The notes beneath the pieces are model-generated. The model saw only the letters and a program-made list of their open reading frames with translations. It did no database searches and was not told the DNA's origin. Of a DNA stretch of 64,000 nucleotides, positions 31,888 to 41,136 are shown in pieces. Source of the DNA: RGIG5612 sp045601405 (GTDB lineage: Bacteria > Bacillota > Clostridia > Lachnospirales > Lachnospiraceae); assembly GCA_045601405.1 (NCBI GenBank), contig JAZRZO010000020.1:1-64000 (forward strand). The letters are read 5' to 3'. The position numbers and the translations under genes are program-made. The first letter of the stretch is position 1. Each line of letters starts with the position of its first letter.

Positions 31888-32901
31888 ATGAACATAGTAG
31901 TTTTATGCGGCGGAATCAGCACTGAGAGAGAAATAAGCTTCAGGACATCGGCAAAAGCAGCAGAGGCGTTGAGCAACAGAGGTCACAATGTGATACTGGC
32001 AGATGTTTTGTTCGGAATGGATGAGATCCCCCCTTTTATGTATAAAAGCCGGGATTATTTTGCCATAGCTGATGAATACAGAAAAAAAGACCATCTGATT
32101 AATGATGAGCTTAAGAAAAAAAGCCCGTTATTGGGGCCGAATATCCTGGATATCTGCAAGGAAGCGGACATAGTGTTCATCGGGCTTCACGGGAAAAACG
32201 GTGAAGACGGAAAAATACAGCAGGTTTTTGAATCTGAAGGCATAAAATATACCGGATCGGATTCGGCAAGCAGCGCGATCACAATGAGCAAGGAAAAAAC
32301 AAAAGAACTCCTGTCAAAGCATTTTCTCATGCCTGCGGGGACGGTCGTAAACAAAGGAGAAGCTGTTCCGGAGGATATTCCCGTTCCTTGTGTTATCAAG
32401 CCCAGCAACGGAGGGTCGAGCGTGGGAGTACTGATGATCAAGGACCGGAATGAGCTGGAAAAAGCCTTCGAGGAGGTGTTCCGGCTGGACGATACGGCGT
32501 TGGTAGAGGAATTTATCAACGGTCGTGAGCTTACTCAGGCGGTGCTTGACGGCAAAGCTCTTCCTCCGGTTGAGATCATCCCTGAGAGAGGCAGCTGGTA
32601 TGACTACGAAAACAAATATAACGGACAAACAAAAGAGGTATGCCCCGCGGATATACCTGCGGATGTATTGGAGAAAATGTCTGATATATCAGTTGAGTTC
32701 GGAGAAATGTTAGGTCTTTCCGTTTATTACAGGATCGACTATCTCCTGGACGAGAGCGGAAGGCTGTTTGCGCTTGAGGCAAACTCTCTTCCGGGCATGA
32801 CAGACACATCGCTGCTTCCGCAGGAGGCGAGGGCAGCAGGGATCGACTATCCGTCGCTCTGTGAAAAGATAATAGAGGTATCATTGGAAAAATACAGATA
32901 G
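31888..32901 (+). CDS. ddl: D-alanine--D-alanine ligase
   Basis: A 337-residue ATP-grasp ligase: GGISTEREISFRT at the start, VIKPSNGGSSVGV (ATP loop), EEFINGRELTQAVLDG, and the metal/active-site end FALEANSLPGMTD. Makes the D-Ala-D-Ala unit of peptidoglycan; murF follows directly after 2 bases and uses that dipeptide. Confidence 0.95.
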   Translation: MNIVVLCGGISTEREISFRTSAKAAEALSNRGHNVILADVLFGMDEIPPFMYKSRDYFAIADEYRKKDHLINDELKKKSPLLGPNILDICKEADIVFIGLHGKNGEDGKIQQVFESEGIKYTGSDSASSAITMSKEKTKELLSKHFLMPAGTVVNKGEAVPEDIPVPCVIKPSNGGSSVGVLMIKDRNELEKAFEEVFRLDDTALVEEFINGRELTQAVLDGKALPPVEIIPERGSWYDYENKYNGQTKEVCPADIPADVLEKMSDISVEFGEMLGLSVYYRIDYLLDESGRLFALEANSLPGMTDTSLLPQEARAAGIDYPSLCEKIIEVSLEKYR

Positions 32902-32903
32902 TT

Positions 32904-34280
32904 ATGAAGAATATTACATTAAGAAAACTTGAGGAAGTAACTAAAGGCAGAGTATTCGGCGGCGAAAGACTGATGGATCTTGAGATATCATCGATCATAA
33001 CGGACAGCCGGAAAGTGAAGGACGACTCGCTCTTTATATGCATAAAGGGTGAACGCTCGGACGGCCATGACTTCGCGCCCCGCGCGATAGAGAACGGCGC
33101 CCTGGCGGTTGTATCTGAGAAAGAGATGCCGCGCTTTCCGGGAGCGTATCTTCTGGTGGACTCAACCTTTGAGGCGGCAAAGGATATAGCGGCATTTTAC
33201 AGAGAAAACCTTGATGCTCAATTTATAGGCATCACAGGAAGTGTGGGAAAAACAAGCACAAAGGAATTCATCTCGGAGGTATTGAGCCGCAAATACCGCG
33301 TACACAAGACGGCAGGCAATCTCAATAATGAGTGGGGAGTTCCTTATACTATCTTTGCGATGAAGGAGTCGGCTCAGATCGCAATAATAGAGATGGGAAC
33401 AAATCATTTCGGTGAAATAGAGAGACTGGGCAGGATAGTTAAGCCGGATATGGCAGTGATAACAAATATAGGACAGAGCCATCTTGAAAATTTCGGAACG
33501 AGAGAAGGGGTTTTCAAGGAAAAGACTTCGATGTTTAAATATCTGGCAAATGACGGAAAGATAATACTGAACGGAGATGATGACCTTCTTTCGAGGCTCC
33601 GCAGCGTTAGAGGCATAACGCCCAAGTTCTTCGGACTGGGAAAGGACGTGGACCTTTGCGCGGAAAACATTAAGCTAAAAGGTCTTGAGGGCAGTGAGTT
33701 CGACATCGTATTAAGAGAAGGCGGCGCGAAAATGGCTATGCGTGTGGATATGCCGGTTCCGGGCAGTAAGATGATATATAACGCACTTGCCGCGTATCTG
33801 GTGGGAACGGAATACGGGCTTTCACCTCTTATGATAAAAGATGCCATAGAAAATCTTTCCACTATGGTCGGAAGGAATAACATCATCAAGACGGATGAAT
33901 ATGTGGTGCTTGATGATTGCTATAATGCATCCCCGGCATCTATGGAGGCAGCAATTGATATACTGAAAATGGCCAATGAACGTAAGGTGGCTATATTGGG
34001 AGATATGCTCGAGCTTGGCGAAGACAGCGGTAAGTTCCACTATCAGGTAGGGAAATACGCTGCCGATGCCGGTATAGATATCATCATCTGCATAGGCAGC
34101 CTGAGCGAGAAGACTTATATGGGCGCAAAGATGAACTCAGATAAAAGAGCAGAGTATTTTTCCGACATAATAAGCTGCATGAACGCGCTCCCGAACATCC
34201 TTCATTCAGGTGATAACATCCTTGTTAAAGCATCAAATTCGATGAATTTTAAAGAAATAGTTGATTTCCTTACAAAATGA
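32904..34280 (+). CDS. murF: UDP-MurNAc-tripeptide--D-Ala-D-Ala ligase
   Basis: A 458-residue Mur ligase. Nucleotide loop GITGSVGKTSTKEF (about 108-121), central IEMGTNHFGEIERL, and the C-terminal DDCYNASPASMEAAI typical of MurF. Adds D-Ala-D-Ala to the cytoplasmic peptidoglycan precursor. Its TGA overlaps the next gene's ATG. Confidence 0.95.
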   Translation: MKNITLRKLEEVTKGRVFGGERLMDLEISSIITDSRKVKDDSLFICIKGERSDGHDFAPRAIENGALAVVSEKEMPRFPGAYLLVDSTFEAAKDIAAFYRENLDAQFIGITGSVGKTSTKEFISEVLSRKYRVHKTAGNLNNEWGVPYTIFAMKESAQIAIIEMGTNHFGEIERLGRIVKPDMAVITNIGQSHLENFGTREGVFKEKTSMFKYLANDGKIILNGDDDLLSRLRSVRGITPKFFGLGKDVDLCAENIKLKGLEGSEFDIVLREGGAKMAMRVDMPVPGSKMIYNALAAYLVGTEYGLSPLMIKDAIENLSTMVGRNNIIKTDEYVVLDDCYNASPASMEAAIDILKMANERKVAILGDMLELGEDSGKFHYQVGKYAADAGIDIIICIGSLSEKTYMGAKMNSDKRAEYFSDIISCMNALPNILHSGDNILVKASNSMNFKEIVDFLTK

Positions 34281-35341
34281 AGGTTTTTAATGACACAACA
34301 GATATCATCCCGGGGTATGACCTGGAAAGCATAGCACCATTAGAGGATATCCTGTTCTTTGACATAGAAACAACAGGGCTGAGGAAAGAAAGCACCCAGG
34401 TCTATCTGATAGGCTGTGCGTTTTATGAAAACAACAGGTGGAATATAAGACAATATCTTACACGGAGCGCGCTGGACGAGCAGGCAGTGCTTGAGGAGTT
34501 CTTTAGATTTGCCGGAGGCTTTACGACCCTGATACACTTTAACGGAGACGGCTTTGATATACCTTATCTCAGGTACAAGGCGGAGCATTATCTAATTGAC
34601 AGCGGACTTGAAAGGCTTAAAAGCTTTGATATCTTCAAGCGGGCTAAACAGCTGAAAAAGCTTCTCGGACTGCATAGTATGAAGCAGCGCGCCATAGAGG
34701 ATTTTTTTAAGATAGACAGGCTCGACAAATTAGACGGAGGTCTGCTCATACCTTATTATTTCGAATATGAGAGGAGCCTGGATACTGATGCGGAAAGGCT
34801 GATGCTGCTCCACAATTATGAAGATATAACCGGCATGCTGAAGATCATGGGAGTTCTTAACTACAACTCGATCACGGAGGGTGCCTTCAGCTTTCGCACG
34901 ATGAAGGAGACCGACGGCAAAGCGATAATTGAATATTCTCTTGACGGGAGTGTGCCCGTCGCTATAGAAAGGCATTTCGCCGATGAGAGCGTGGTCATAC
35001 AGGCAGATAAAGACCGGCTCACACTCAATGTAAAGGTATATGAGGGCTGTGCGCTGATGCCGGTCAAGGATATAGAAAATTATTACTATCTTCCCGATGA
35101 GGACATTATAGTCCATAAGACCGTGGCGGATTTTGTTGACAGAAAGCATAGAAAAAAAGCGAATAAAAACAACTGTTTTCTAAAAAAAGAAGGGAGATTC
35201 CTTCCGCAGAAGCATGAGCTTTTTTCACCTTCATATGTTTTGAAGGAGGATAAAAAAAAACACTTTTTTGAGCTTGCTGACAGCATGGATCTGAATGAGA
35301 GGCTTATGGTCAGATATGCACTTGATATAATGAGTTTTTGA
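34277..35341 (+). CDS. YprB-type RNase H-like exonuclease
   Basis: A 354-residue protein with an RNase H-like (DEDD) exonuclease domain: LFFDIETTGL (catalytic D and E, about residues 27-36), LIHFNGDGFDIPYL, and LLHNYEDITGMLKIM near residue 190. This matches the YprB-like family of ribonuclease H-like proteins, possibly nucleic-acid 3'-exonucleases. A C-terminal 130 residues hold no motif I recognise. Coupled to murF by an overlap. Confidence 0.8.
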   Translation: MKVFNDTTDIIPGYDLESIAPLEDILFFDIETTGLRKESTQVYLIGCAFYENNRWNIRQYLTRSALDEQAVLEEFFRFAGGFTTLIHFNGDGFDIPYLRYKAEHYLIDSGLERLKSFDIFKRAKQLKKLLGLHSMKQRAIEDFFKIDRLDKLDGGLLIPYYFEYERSLDTDAERLMLLHNYEDITGMLKIMGVLNYNSITEGAFSFRTMKETDGKAIIEYSLDGSVPVAIERHFADESVVIQADKDRLTLNVKVYEGCALMPVKDIENYYYLPDEDIIVHKTVADFVDRKHRKKANKNNCFLKKEGRFLPQKHELFSPSYVLKEDKKKHFFELADSMDLNERLMVRYALDIMSF

Positions 35342-35359
35342 TAATATAATCATGGAATT

Positions 35360-36646
35360 ATGGCTGTATTGACATTTAAAGGCGGCGTTCATCCCGCTTC
35401 AAATAAAAAACTTACATCTTCAAAACCGGCTAAGGACCTCCTGCCGCAGGGAGATCTGACGTTTCCGCTTTTTCTCCACCACGGCATTCATGCCAGACCG
35501 GTGGTGAAAGGAGGGGAATGGGTAAGCGCCGGTACTCTTATTGCAAGGGCGGACGGTTATGTCTCATCCAATGTTCACTCTTCGATCGCGGGTATAGTTA
35601 AATATGTTGACTTTGACAGCATCGTGATAGAAAACGTCGGAGACGTCAACGAGGAACCGAGGTCTATAGTCAGACCTTATGAAAAGCTGTCCGATAAAGA
35701 GATACTCGGGCTTATCAAGGATGCCGGAATAGTCGGAATGGGAGGCGAGGAAGGCTATCCCACCCATATCAAGCTTTCACCGGAGGATCCGGGCAGTATA
35801 ACCCATGTCATTGTTAACGGCTGTGAATGCGAGCCGTATGTCACATGCAACAACAGAAGGCTTATCGAGGAGCCGGATAAGATTGTGGAGGGGCTTAAGA
35901 TAGTCTTGAGGCTGTTCAGGAACGCAAAAGGAACGATCGCCATCCAGGATGATAAAAAACCTGCTGTTATAAAAATAAAAAACTATATGGCAAAGGATCA
36001 CGACATCCATGTCAAAATGCTTTATTCCAAATATCCGCAGGGATCGGAAAGGCATCTGATATATGCGCTTACCGGGAAAAAGATAAATTCCAGGATGAAA
36101 CCGCATGATATCGGCTGCATCGTGCTTAACGTAGAGACTATATACGCCATAAGAACCGCTGTTGTGGAGGGAAGACCGCTTATCAGCAGGATGGTGACGG
36201 TTGCCGGAGACGCGATAAGAGAGCCGGGTAATTTCAGAGTAAGACTGGGAACCTGCATAAAAGAGCTGATAGAGGCTGCCGGCGGATTTAGGGAGCAGCC
36301 GGAAAAAGTGCTGATCGGAGGTCCGATGACAGGAGAGGCTGTCCTGGATCTGGATCGGCCCGTAACAAAGGATACAAACGCCGTGCTTGCTTTTACAAGA
36401 GATCCGGTATTAAGAGTACATCACACCAACTGCATCCGCTGCGGAAGATGCACGGAGGTCTGTCCTTCCGGGCTCATACCCACGCAGCTCGCGGATCTTT
36501 CCGCTCTGGGAAGAGTGGATCTTTTCAAAAAAAACGACGGTATGGAGTGCATTGAATGCGGTTCATGCTCTTATATCTGTCCGGCGAAAAGAAGTATGAC
36601 GGAAGTGATAGTAATGATGAAACAGATGATAGAAGAGGATATGTAA
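35360..36646 (+). CDS. rnfC: Rnf complex subunit C
   Basis: A 428-residue RnfC: GGVHPASNKKLTSSKP at the start, the NADH/FMN-binding GMGGEEGYPTHIKL and VNGCECEPYVTCNNR, and two 4Fe-4S clusters at the C-terminus, CIRCGRCTEVCPSG and CIECGSCSYICP. It accepts or delivers electrons at NAD. First gene of rnfCDGEA. Confidence 0.95.
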   Translation: MAVLTFKGGVHPASNKKLTSSKPAKDLLPQGDLTFPLFLHHGIHARPVVKGGEWVSAGTLIARADGYVSSNVHSSIAGIVKYVDFDSIVIENVGDVNEEPRSIVRPYEKLSDKEILGLIKDAGIVGMGGEEGYPTHIKLSPEDPGSITHVIVNGCECEPYVTCNNRRLIEEPDKIVEGLKIVLRLFRNAKGTIAIQDDKKPAVIKIKNYMAKDHDIHVKMLYSKYPQGSERHLIYALTGKKINSRMKPHDIGCIVLNVETIYAIRTAVVEGRPLISRMVTVAGDAIREPGNFRVRLGTCIKELIEAAGGFREQPEKVLIGGPMTGEAVLDLDRPVTKDTNAVLAFTRDPVLRVHHTNCIRCGRCTEVCPSGLIPTQLADLSALGRVDLFKKNDGMECIECGSCSYICPAKRSMTEVIVMMKQMIEEDM

Positions 36647-36656
36647 GGAGAGGGAT

Positions 36657-37604
36657 TTGAACAGTGATAAAATGTTGAGGATCTCTTTTCATCCTCATAT
36701 AAGAGATAAGGCTTCAACAACAAGGATAATGCTTGATGTGATATTAGCGCTCCTTCCGGCTGCTGTTTTTGGCATATATAATTTCGGCGCAAAAGCGCTT
36801 ATCCTTATACTGGTCTGTATAGTATCGTCCGCGGCGGCGGAGTTTATATGGACCGTATCAAGAAGAAAGAGGACCACTCTCAGGGATCTGAGCGCAGTGG
36901 TAACAGGTCTGATACTGGCGCTTAATCTCTCACCTGAGACAAAGTGGTGGATGGCGATCATAGGTTCATTCTTTGCTGTGATAGTTGTGAAGATGCTTTT
37001 CGGCGGGCTTGGGCAGAATATCGTCAATCCGGCGCTGGCGGCTAAATGCTTTCTTCTGATCTCGTTTTCGGGAAATATGTCTTCCTTTGTATATCAGAAT
37101 ATAGCAAGCGCTTCACCCATGGAGGTTCTGAGAGCTGGCGGACAGGTCGATCTGTTCCAGATGTTCCTGGGCAACACCTCAGGTTTTATAGGTGAGACCA
37201 GCGCGCTGGCGCTGCTTGCCGGAGCCGTATATCTGATAATAAGGCGCATAATCGACATAAGGATACCGTTCTTCTACCTTCTTTCGGTGGTGATCTATAT
37301 AGCTGTTTATTCCATGGTAACAAGAGGCGGCATAGACGGAAGGTTCCTGCTTGCAAATCTGCTTAACGGCTCGCTTCTTTTAGGGGCGTTCTTTATGGCA
37401 ACGGACTACGTTACGAGTCCGCAGTCCCCGTCCGGAAGAGTGATATACGGAGCTCTCCTGGGCATACTGACAAGTACGTTTTTGCTTTTCGGCACTACCA
37501 TAGGCAGCGTCGCGTATTCGATACTTGTGGGCAATCTGTTTGTCCCGCTTATCGATAGGGTCACAAGACGGAGGTCTTTCGGGAAGGAGGCGCACCTTAA
37601 ATGA
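36657..37604 (+). CDS. rnfD: Rnf complex subunit D
   Basis: A 315-residue membrane protein with about eight hydrophobic segments. RnfD patterns: FHPHIRDKASTTRIMLDVI, GGLGQNIVNPALAAKCFLL, LFLGNTSGFIGETSAL-like and FFMATDYVTSPQSPSGRVIYG. The usual flavin-attachment threonine segment reads SASPMEVL, with serine in place of threonine. TTG start at 36657 with AAGGAG in front. Overlaps rnfG by 4 bases. Confidence 0.92.
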   Translation: MNSDKMLRISFHPHIRDKASTTRIMLDVILALLPAAVFGIYNFGAKALILILVCIVSSAAAEFIWTVSRRKRTTLRDLSAVVTGLILALNLSPETKWWMAIIGSFFAVIVVKMLFGGLGQNIVNPALAAKCFLLISFSGNMSSFVYQNIASASPMEVLRAGGQVDLFQMFLGNTSGFIGETSALALLAGAVYLIIRRIIDIRIPFFYLLSVVIYIAVYSMVTRGGIDGRFLLANLLNGSLLLGAFFMATDYVTSPQSPSGRVIYGALLGILTSTFLLFGTTIGSVAYSILVGNLFVPLIDRVTRRRSFGKEAHLK

Positions 37605-38221
37605 AAAAAACAGGCTATATCTTTACCATAATCACAACCGTTCTTGCTGCCGTCGTACTTATCTTTGTCGCAAACCGTTTGAGTGCGCATACCGCAGAAG
37701 AGCATGACGCGGAAAAATTTGAAAACGCGATGCGGCTTGTTTACAGCGATGCACAATCCTTCGACACAGCTGTTTTTGAGAAGAAATATCTCGACAGATA
37801 TCTGGATGATAACGGATTTTCGCCGGATAAGATACTGATAAGAGATGTGATATACGCGCGCAACGACCAGAATAATGTTCAGGGAACAGTAGTGAACATA
37901 ACTGTCCTGAAGAAGTTCGGGGGAGTCATCAACCTGCTGGCAGGGGTCAGAAACGACGGAACGGTAAACGGATATTCCATTCTTGAGATCACTGACGCAA
38001 AGGGACTTGAGATGAAGGTTAAGGAAGAGGAGTTTTCCTCACAGTTTGAAGACGTTCTTACCGATAAATTCATCCTGGTTGAGAAGGATGCCGTTGAACC
38101 AAATGAAATTGTAAAAGCCAGCGGAGCTGAGGATGCCTCGGAGGCCGTTGTCACCGCGGTGAATGCTGCGATACTCGCAAATGACTTCATGGCTGTAGCA
38201 AGCGGAGGTATTGCCGGATGA
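37601..38221 (+). CDS. rnfG: Rnf complex subunit G, altered flavin-attachment motif
   Basis: A 206-residue protein with one N-terminal membrane segment and an extracytoplasmic FMN-binding domain. In flavinylated RnfG/NqrC proteins the C-terminal motif is S-G-A-T-x-(S/T)-S-x-A-V, FMN being linked to the threonine. Here it reads SGAEDASEAV (174-183), with glutamate at the acceptor position. The rest of the domain (LLAGVRNDGTVNGYSILEI) is well kept. Covalent FMN at the usual site is therefore unlikely unless a nearby residue serves. Confidence 0.88.
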   Translation: MKKTGYIFTIITTVLAAVVLIFVANRLSAHTAEEHDAEKFENAMRLVYSDAQSFDTAVFEKKYLDRYLDDNGFSPDKILIRDVIYARNDQNNVQGTVVNITVLKKFGGVINLLAGVRNDGTVNGYSILEITDAKGLEMKVKEEEFSSQFEDVLTDKFILVEKDAVEPNEIVKASGAEDASEAVVTAVNAAILANDFMAVASGGIAG

Positions 38222-38829
38222 AAAAGCAAAAGGATAATATCTTTATAAGGATATATAACGGGCTTCTCCGGGAAAACCCGACAGCAGTTCTGTGCATAGG
38301 TCTCTGTCCATCGCTGGCCGTTTCAGTGACGGCAAAGGGTGCGCTTGCTATGGGGATAATAACAGCTTTTGTGCTCATACTTACAGAGACCATTGCCTCA
38401 TTGCTTAAAAAACTTATACCGGAAAAAGGCAGACTTTTAATGTATCTGGTACTGTCCGCATGCTTCACAACTATATTCAAGCTGTTCTTAAATGCGTTCT
38501 TCCCGGACATAAGTGAGATGCTTGGAATATTTGTAGCTCTTACCGCAGTGAACGGGATAATATTCTCGCGCATAGATAACTACGCGCTGGATCATAATCC
38601 TGTATTGTCCTTTTTTGACGCTGTAGGAATGGGAGCCGGCTTTACGCTGGTGATAACAGTTTTGGGCTGTATCAGAGAGATTCTGGGCCTTGGAACCATA
38701 TTCGGGTTCAGGGTGCTTTTTACGCAATATACTATCTCGATAACGGCGCTTGCGCCGGGAGGCTTTTTCATTCTGGCCTGCATCATAGCATTTGCAAACA
38801 GGATAAACGGAGGCGGGAAGCATGAGTAA
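38218..38829 (+). CDS. rnfE: Rnf complex subunit E
   Basis: A 203-residue membrane protein with about six hydrophobic segments. NGLLRENPTAVLCIGLCPSLAV at the start and LGCIREILGLGTIFG are typical of RnfE/NqrD, which carries cysteines for an intramembrane iron-sulfur centre together with RnfA. Overlaps rnfG (4 bases) and rnfA (8 bases). Confidence 0.93.
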   Translation: MKKQKDNIFIRIYNGLLRENPTAVLCIGLCPSLAVSVTAKGALAMGIITAFVLILTETIASLLKKLIPEKGRLLMYLVLSACFTTIFKLFLNAFFPDISEMLGIFVALTAVNGIIFSRIDNYALDHNPVLSFFDAVGMGAGFTLVITVLGCIREILGLGTIFGFRVLFTQYTISITALAPGGFFILACIIAFANRINGGGKHE

Positions 38830-39397
38830 GATAATCTATGTTGCGATAATATCAGCCTTTGTCAATAATCTTGTGCTGAGCCAGATGTATGGCGTAAACG
38901 CCATGCTCAAAGGGTCTTCAAGAATAAGCACCGCTCTGAGGCTTGGTTTTTCGATAATCACTGTCACATTCTTTTCATCAGCGGTTACCTGGCCCATTTC
39001 AGTTTATGTTCTGGACAGTATAGGGGTAGACTTCCTTGATATCCTGATATTTCTACTGGTGGTGGGGGCTCTTTCATATGCCTTTTTCGCGATACTCAGG
39101 AAGAGCGTTAAAAGGTATGACGAAAAATATAATGGGATGCTCCCTCTTGTAGTTATAAACAGCGCTGTACTCGGAATACTGATAAACAATGTCCAGGTAG
39201 GATACAGCTTCTTAAGAAGCCTTGCCAATTCGCTTTCCGGGGCCTTCGGCTTCGCAGTGGCTGTAGTTATAATGGCCGGTATACGTGAGCGCATCAGATA
39301 TAATGATGTGCCCAGACCATTTGAGGAAATCCCGATACTTCTGATATCTGCCGGACTTATGGCTATAGCCTTTAACGGCTTTGCCGGGCTTATATAA
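38822..39397 (+). CDS. rnfA: Rnf complex subunit A
   Basis: A 191-residue membrane protein, RnfA/NqrE-like: VNNLVLSQMYGVN at residues 14-26 (the usual family reads NNxVL.Q..G.CP; the cysteine is replaced here), PLVVINSAVLG and AGIRERIRYNDVPRPFE. The family forms half of the ion channel. It is last in the operon; rnfB, which normally follows, is absent, and a promoter for the next gene starts four bases after the stop. Confidence 0.92.
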   Translation: MSKIIYVAIISAFVNNLVLSQMYGVNAMLKGSSRISTALRLGFSIITVTFFSSAVTWPISVYVLDSIGVDFLDILIFLLVVGALSYAFFAILRKSVKRYDEKYNGMLPLVVINSAVLGILINNVQVGYSFLRSLANSLSGAFGFAVAVVIMAGIRERIRYNDVPRPFEEIPILLISAGLMAIAFNGFAGLI

Positions 39398-39400
39398 AGA

Positions 39401-39429
39401 TTGTGAAAATACATTACTTAGATTATAAT
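39401..39429 (+). promoter_or_regulatory. Promoter of the CBS-tyrS operon
   Basis: TTGTGA (39401-39406), 17 bases, perfect TATAAT (39424-39429), directly after the rnfA stop and 35 bases before the CBS protein ATG. Confidence 0.6.
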
Positions 39430-39463
39430 TAACTGATTTATGATTTATGGAGGACTGGTAGCA

Positions 39464-39895
39464 ATGAACATTCTGGTCTGCCTTACGCCTAAAAGCGAAG
39501 TGAGCTACATTAATGAAGACGCATCGCTGTTTAAAACACTTCAGACCATGCAAAACGGAAACTATTCCGCGATCCCCGTGATCAACAAAAAGGGGAGATA
39601 CATAGGAACGATAACTTCGGGGGATATACTCGGATGCATAAAAGAAAATTTTGATCTTTCAATAAAAAGATCAGCCGATTTTCCTCTGAAAAATATAAAA
39701 AGAACAAGGGACTACAAAGCTATAGGCGCTAACACCTGTATAGAAGGTGTGATCGATGTGGCTATGGATCAGAATTTTGTTCCTGTAGTCGACGATGATG
39801 ATAATTTTATCGGCATCCTTACCCGAAAAGAGATAATTAAATGGATGCACGAGCAATATACCAGAGAACATCCGGACGGAGGAAAGAATGAATGA
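39464..39895 (+). CDS. CBS-domain protein
   Basis: A 143-residue protein made of two CBS motifs: YSAIPVINKKGRYIGTITSGDIL and FVPVVDDDDNFIGILTRKEII. Such stand-alone pairs bind adenine nucleotides and act as sensors. ATG 39464 is chosen for GGAGG 10 bases upstream; an earlier ATG at 39440 overlaps that site. It overlaps tyrS by 4 bases. Its target is unknown. Confidence 0.88.
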   Translation: MNILVCLTPKSEVSYINEDASLFKTLQTMQNGNYSAIPVINKKGRYIGTITSGDILGCIKENFDLSIKRSADFPLKNIKRTRDYKAIGANTCIEGVIDVAMDQNFVPVVDDDDNFIGILTRKEIIKWMHEQYTREHPDGGKNE

Positions 39896-41118
39896 GCAGT
39901 AACGTATACGATATTCTTGAAGAGAGGGGCTTTATAGCTCAATGTACTCATCCCGAAGAGCTTAAGACTCTTCTCGGAAATGAAAAGATAAGATTTTATA
40001 TAGGGTTTGACGCCACTGCGGACTCTCTTACCGTAGGACATTTCCTTACCATCATGGCTATGAAGCATATGCAGGACGCAGGTCATGTACCGGTTGCGCT
40101 AATGGGAGGCGGGACCACGATGGTAGGCGACCCGTCCGGAAAGAGCGATATGCGCAAGATGATGATGAAGGAGACCATCGATCACAATGTTGAATGCTTT
40201 AAAGAACAGATCGGAAGATACCTGGACACAACAGAAGGGAAGATGATCTTCAGAAATAATGCCGACTGGCTGCTGAATCTCAATTATGTGGAATTCTTGA
40301 GAGAGGTGGGCGTGCATTTTTCCGTGAACAGGATGCTTGCGGCTGAATGTTATAAACAGCGTATGGAAAAAGGTCTTACATTCTTTGAGTTTAATTATAT
40401 GATAATGCAGTCATATGATTTTCTTAAACTCTTTAATGATGAAGGAGTTGTTCTTCAGATGGGCGGGGACGACCAGTGGTCAAATATCCTCTCCGGCGTT
40501 GACCTCATAAGGCGCAAGGAGCAAAAACCCGCTTTCGGACTCACATTTAAGCTGCTCACGACATCCGACGGCATAAAAATGGGAAAAACATTAAAGGGCG
40601 CTGTATTCCTGGATAAGGAAAAGACATCATCCTATGAATTCTTCCAGTACTGGAGAAATATTGAGGATGCTAAAGTTGAGGAATGCCTCGGATTGCTTAC
40701 CTTCCTGCCGATGAACGAGGTGAGAAGGCTCGGATCTCTTGAGGGTGCAAAGATAAATGAAGCAAAAGAAATACTTGCTTATGAGGTCACAAAGATCGTT
40801 CACGGAGAAGAGGAAGCTGAAAAGGTACGTAAGGCCGCAAGAGAGGTGTTTGCGGGATCCGGAATGAGCGCAGATATGCCGACTCATGAATACACGCAGG
40901 AGGAATTCGCCGCAGCCGATGTTATTCAGGCGCTTGTTGACACAGGGCTTGCCGGCACACGATCAGATGGCCGAAGACTTATAGAGGGCGGCGGAGTTAT
41001 GGTAAATGACGAAAAGGTGACGGATGTAAAACGCGCCCTTCAGGATACTGATCTTAGCGACGGATATCTTATCCTTAAGAAAGGCAAGAAAAAATCCGTT
41101 AAGATCGAAATAAAATAA
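39892..41118 (+). CDS. tyrS: Tyrosyl-tRNA synthetase
   Basis: A 408-residue class I synthetase: DATADSLTVGHFLT (HIGH-like motif), QMGGDDQWSNIL, IKMGKTLKG (KMSKS-like), and a C-terminal S4 domain (RRLIEGGGVMVNDEKV). No T-box leader is seen before this gene or its upstream partner. Confidence 0.96.
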   Translation: MSSNVYDILEERGFIAQCTHPEELKTLLGNEKIRFYIGFDATADSLTVGHFLTIMAMKHMQDAGHVPVALMGGGTTMVGDPSGKSDMRKMMMKETIDHNVECFKEQIGRYLDTTEGKMIFRNNADWLLNLNYVEFLREVGVHFSVNRMLAAECYKQRMEKGLTFFEFNYMIMQSYDFLKLFNDEGVVLQMGGDDQWSNILSGVDLIRRKEQKPAFGLTFKLLTTSDGIKMGKTLKGAVFLDKEKTSSYEFFQYWRNIEDAKVEECLGLLTFLPMNEVRRLGSLEGAKINEAKEILAYEVTKIVHGEEEAEKVRKAAREVFAGSGMSADMPTHEYTQEEFAAADVIQALVDTGLAGTRSDGRRLIEGGGVMVNDEKVTDVKRALQDTDLSDGYLILKKGKKKSVKIEIK

Positions 41119-41136
41119 ATTGCAGGGGTTATCAGC

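Noticed and set aside
39398..39463. T-box or other tRNA-sensing leader before the CBS-tyrS operon
   Set aside because: Only 66 bases separate rnfA from the CBS gene and they are filled by a promoter; no T-box sequence or specifier hairpin fits. The gap before alaS is only 18 bases.
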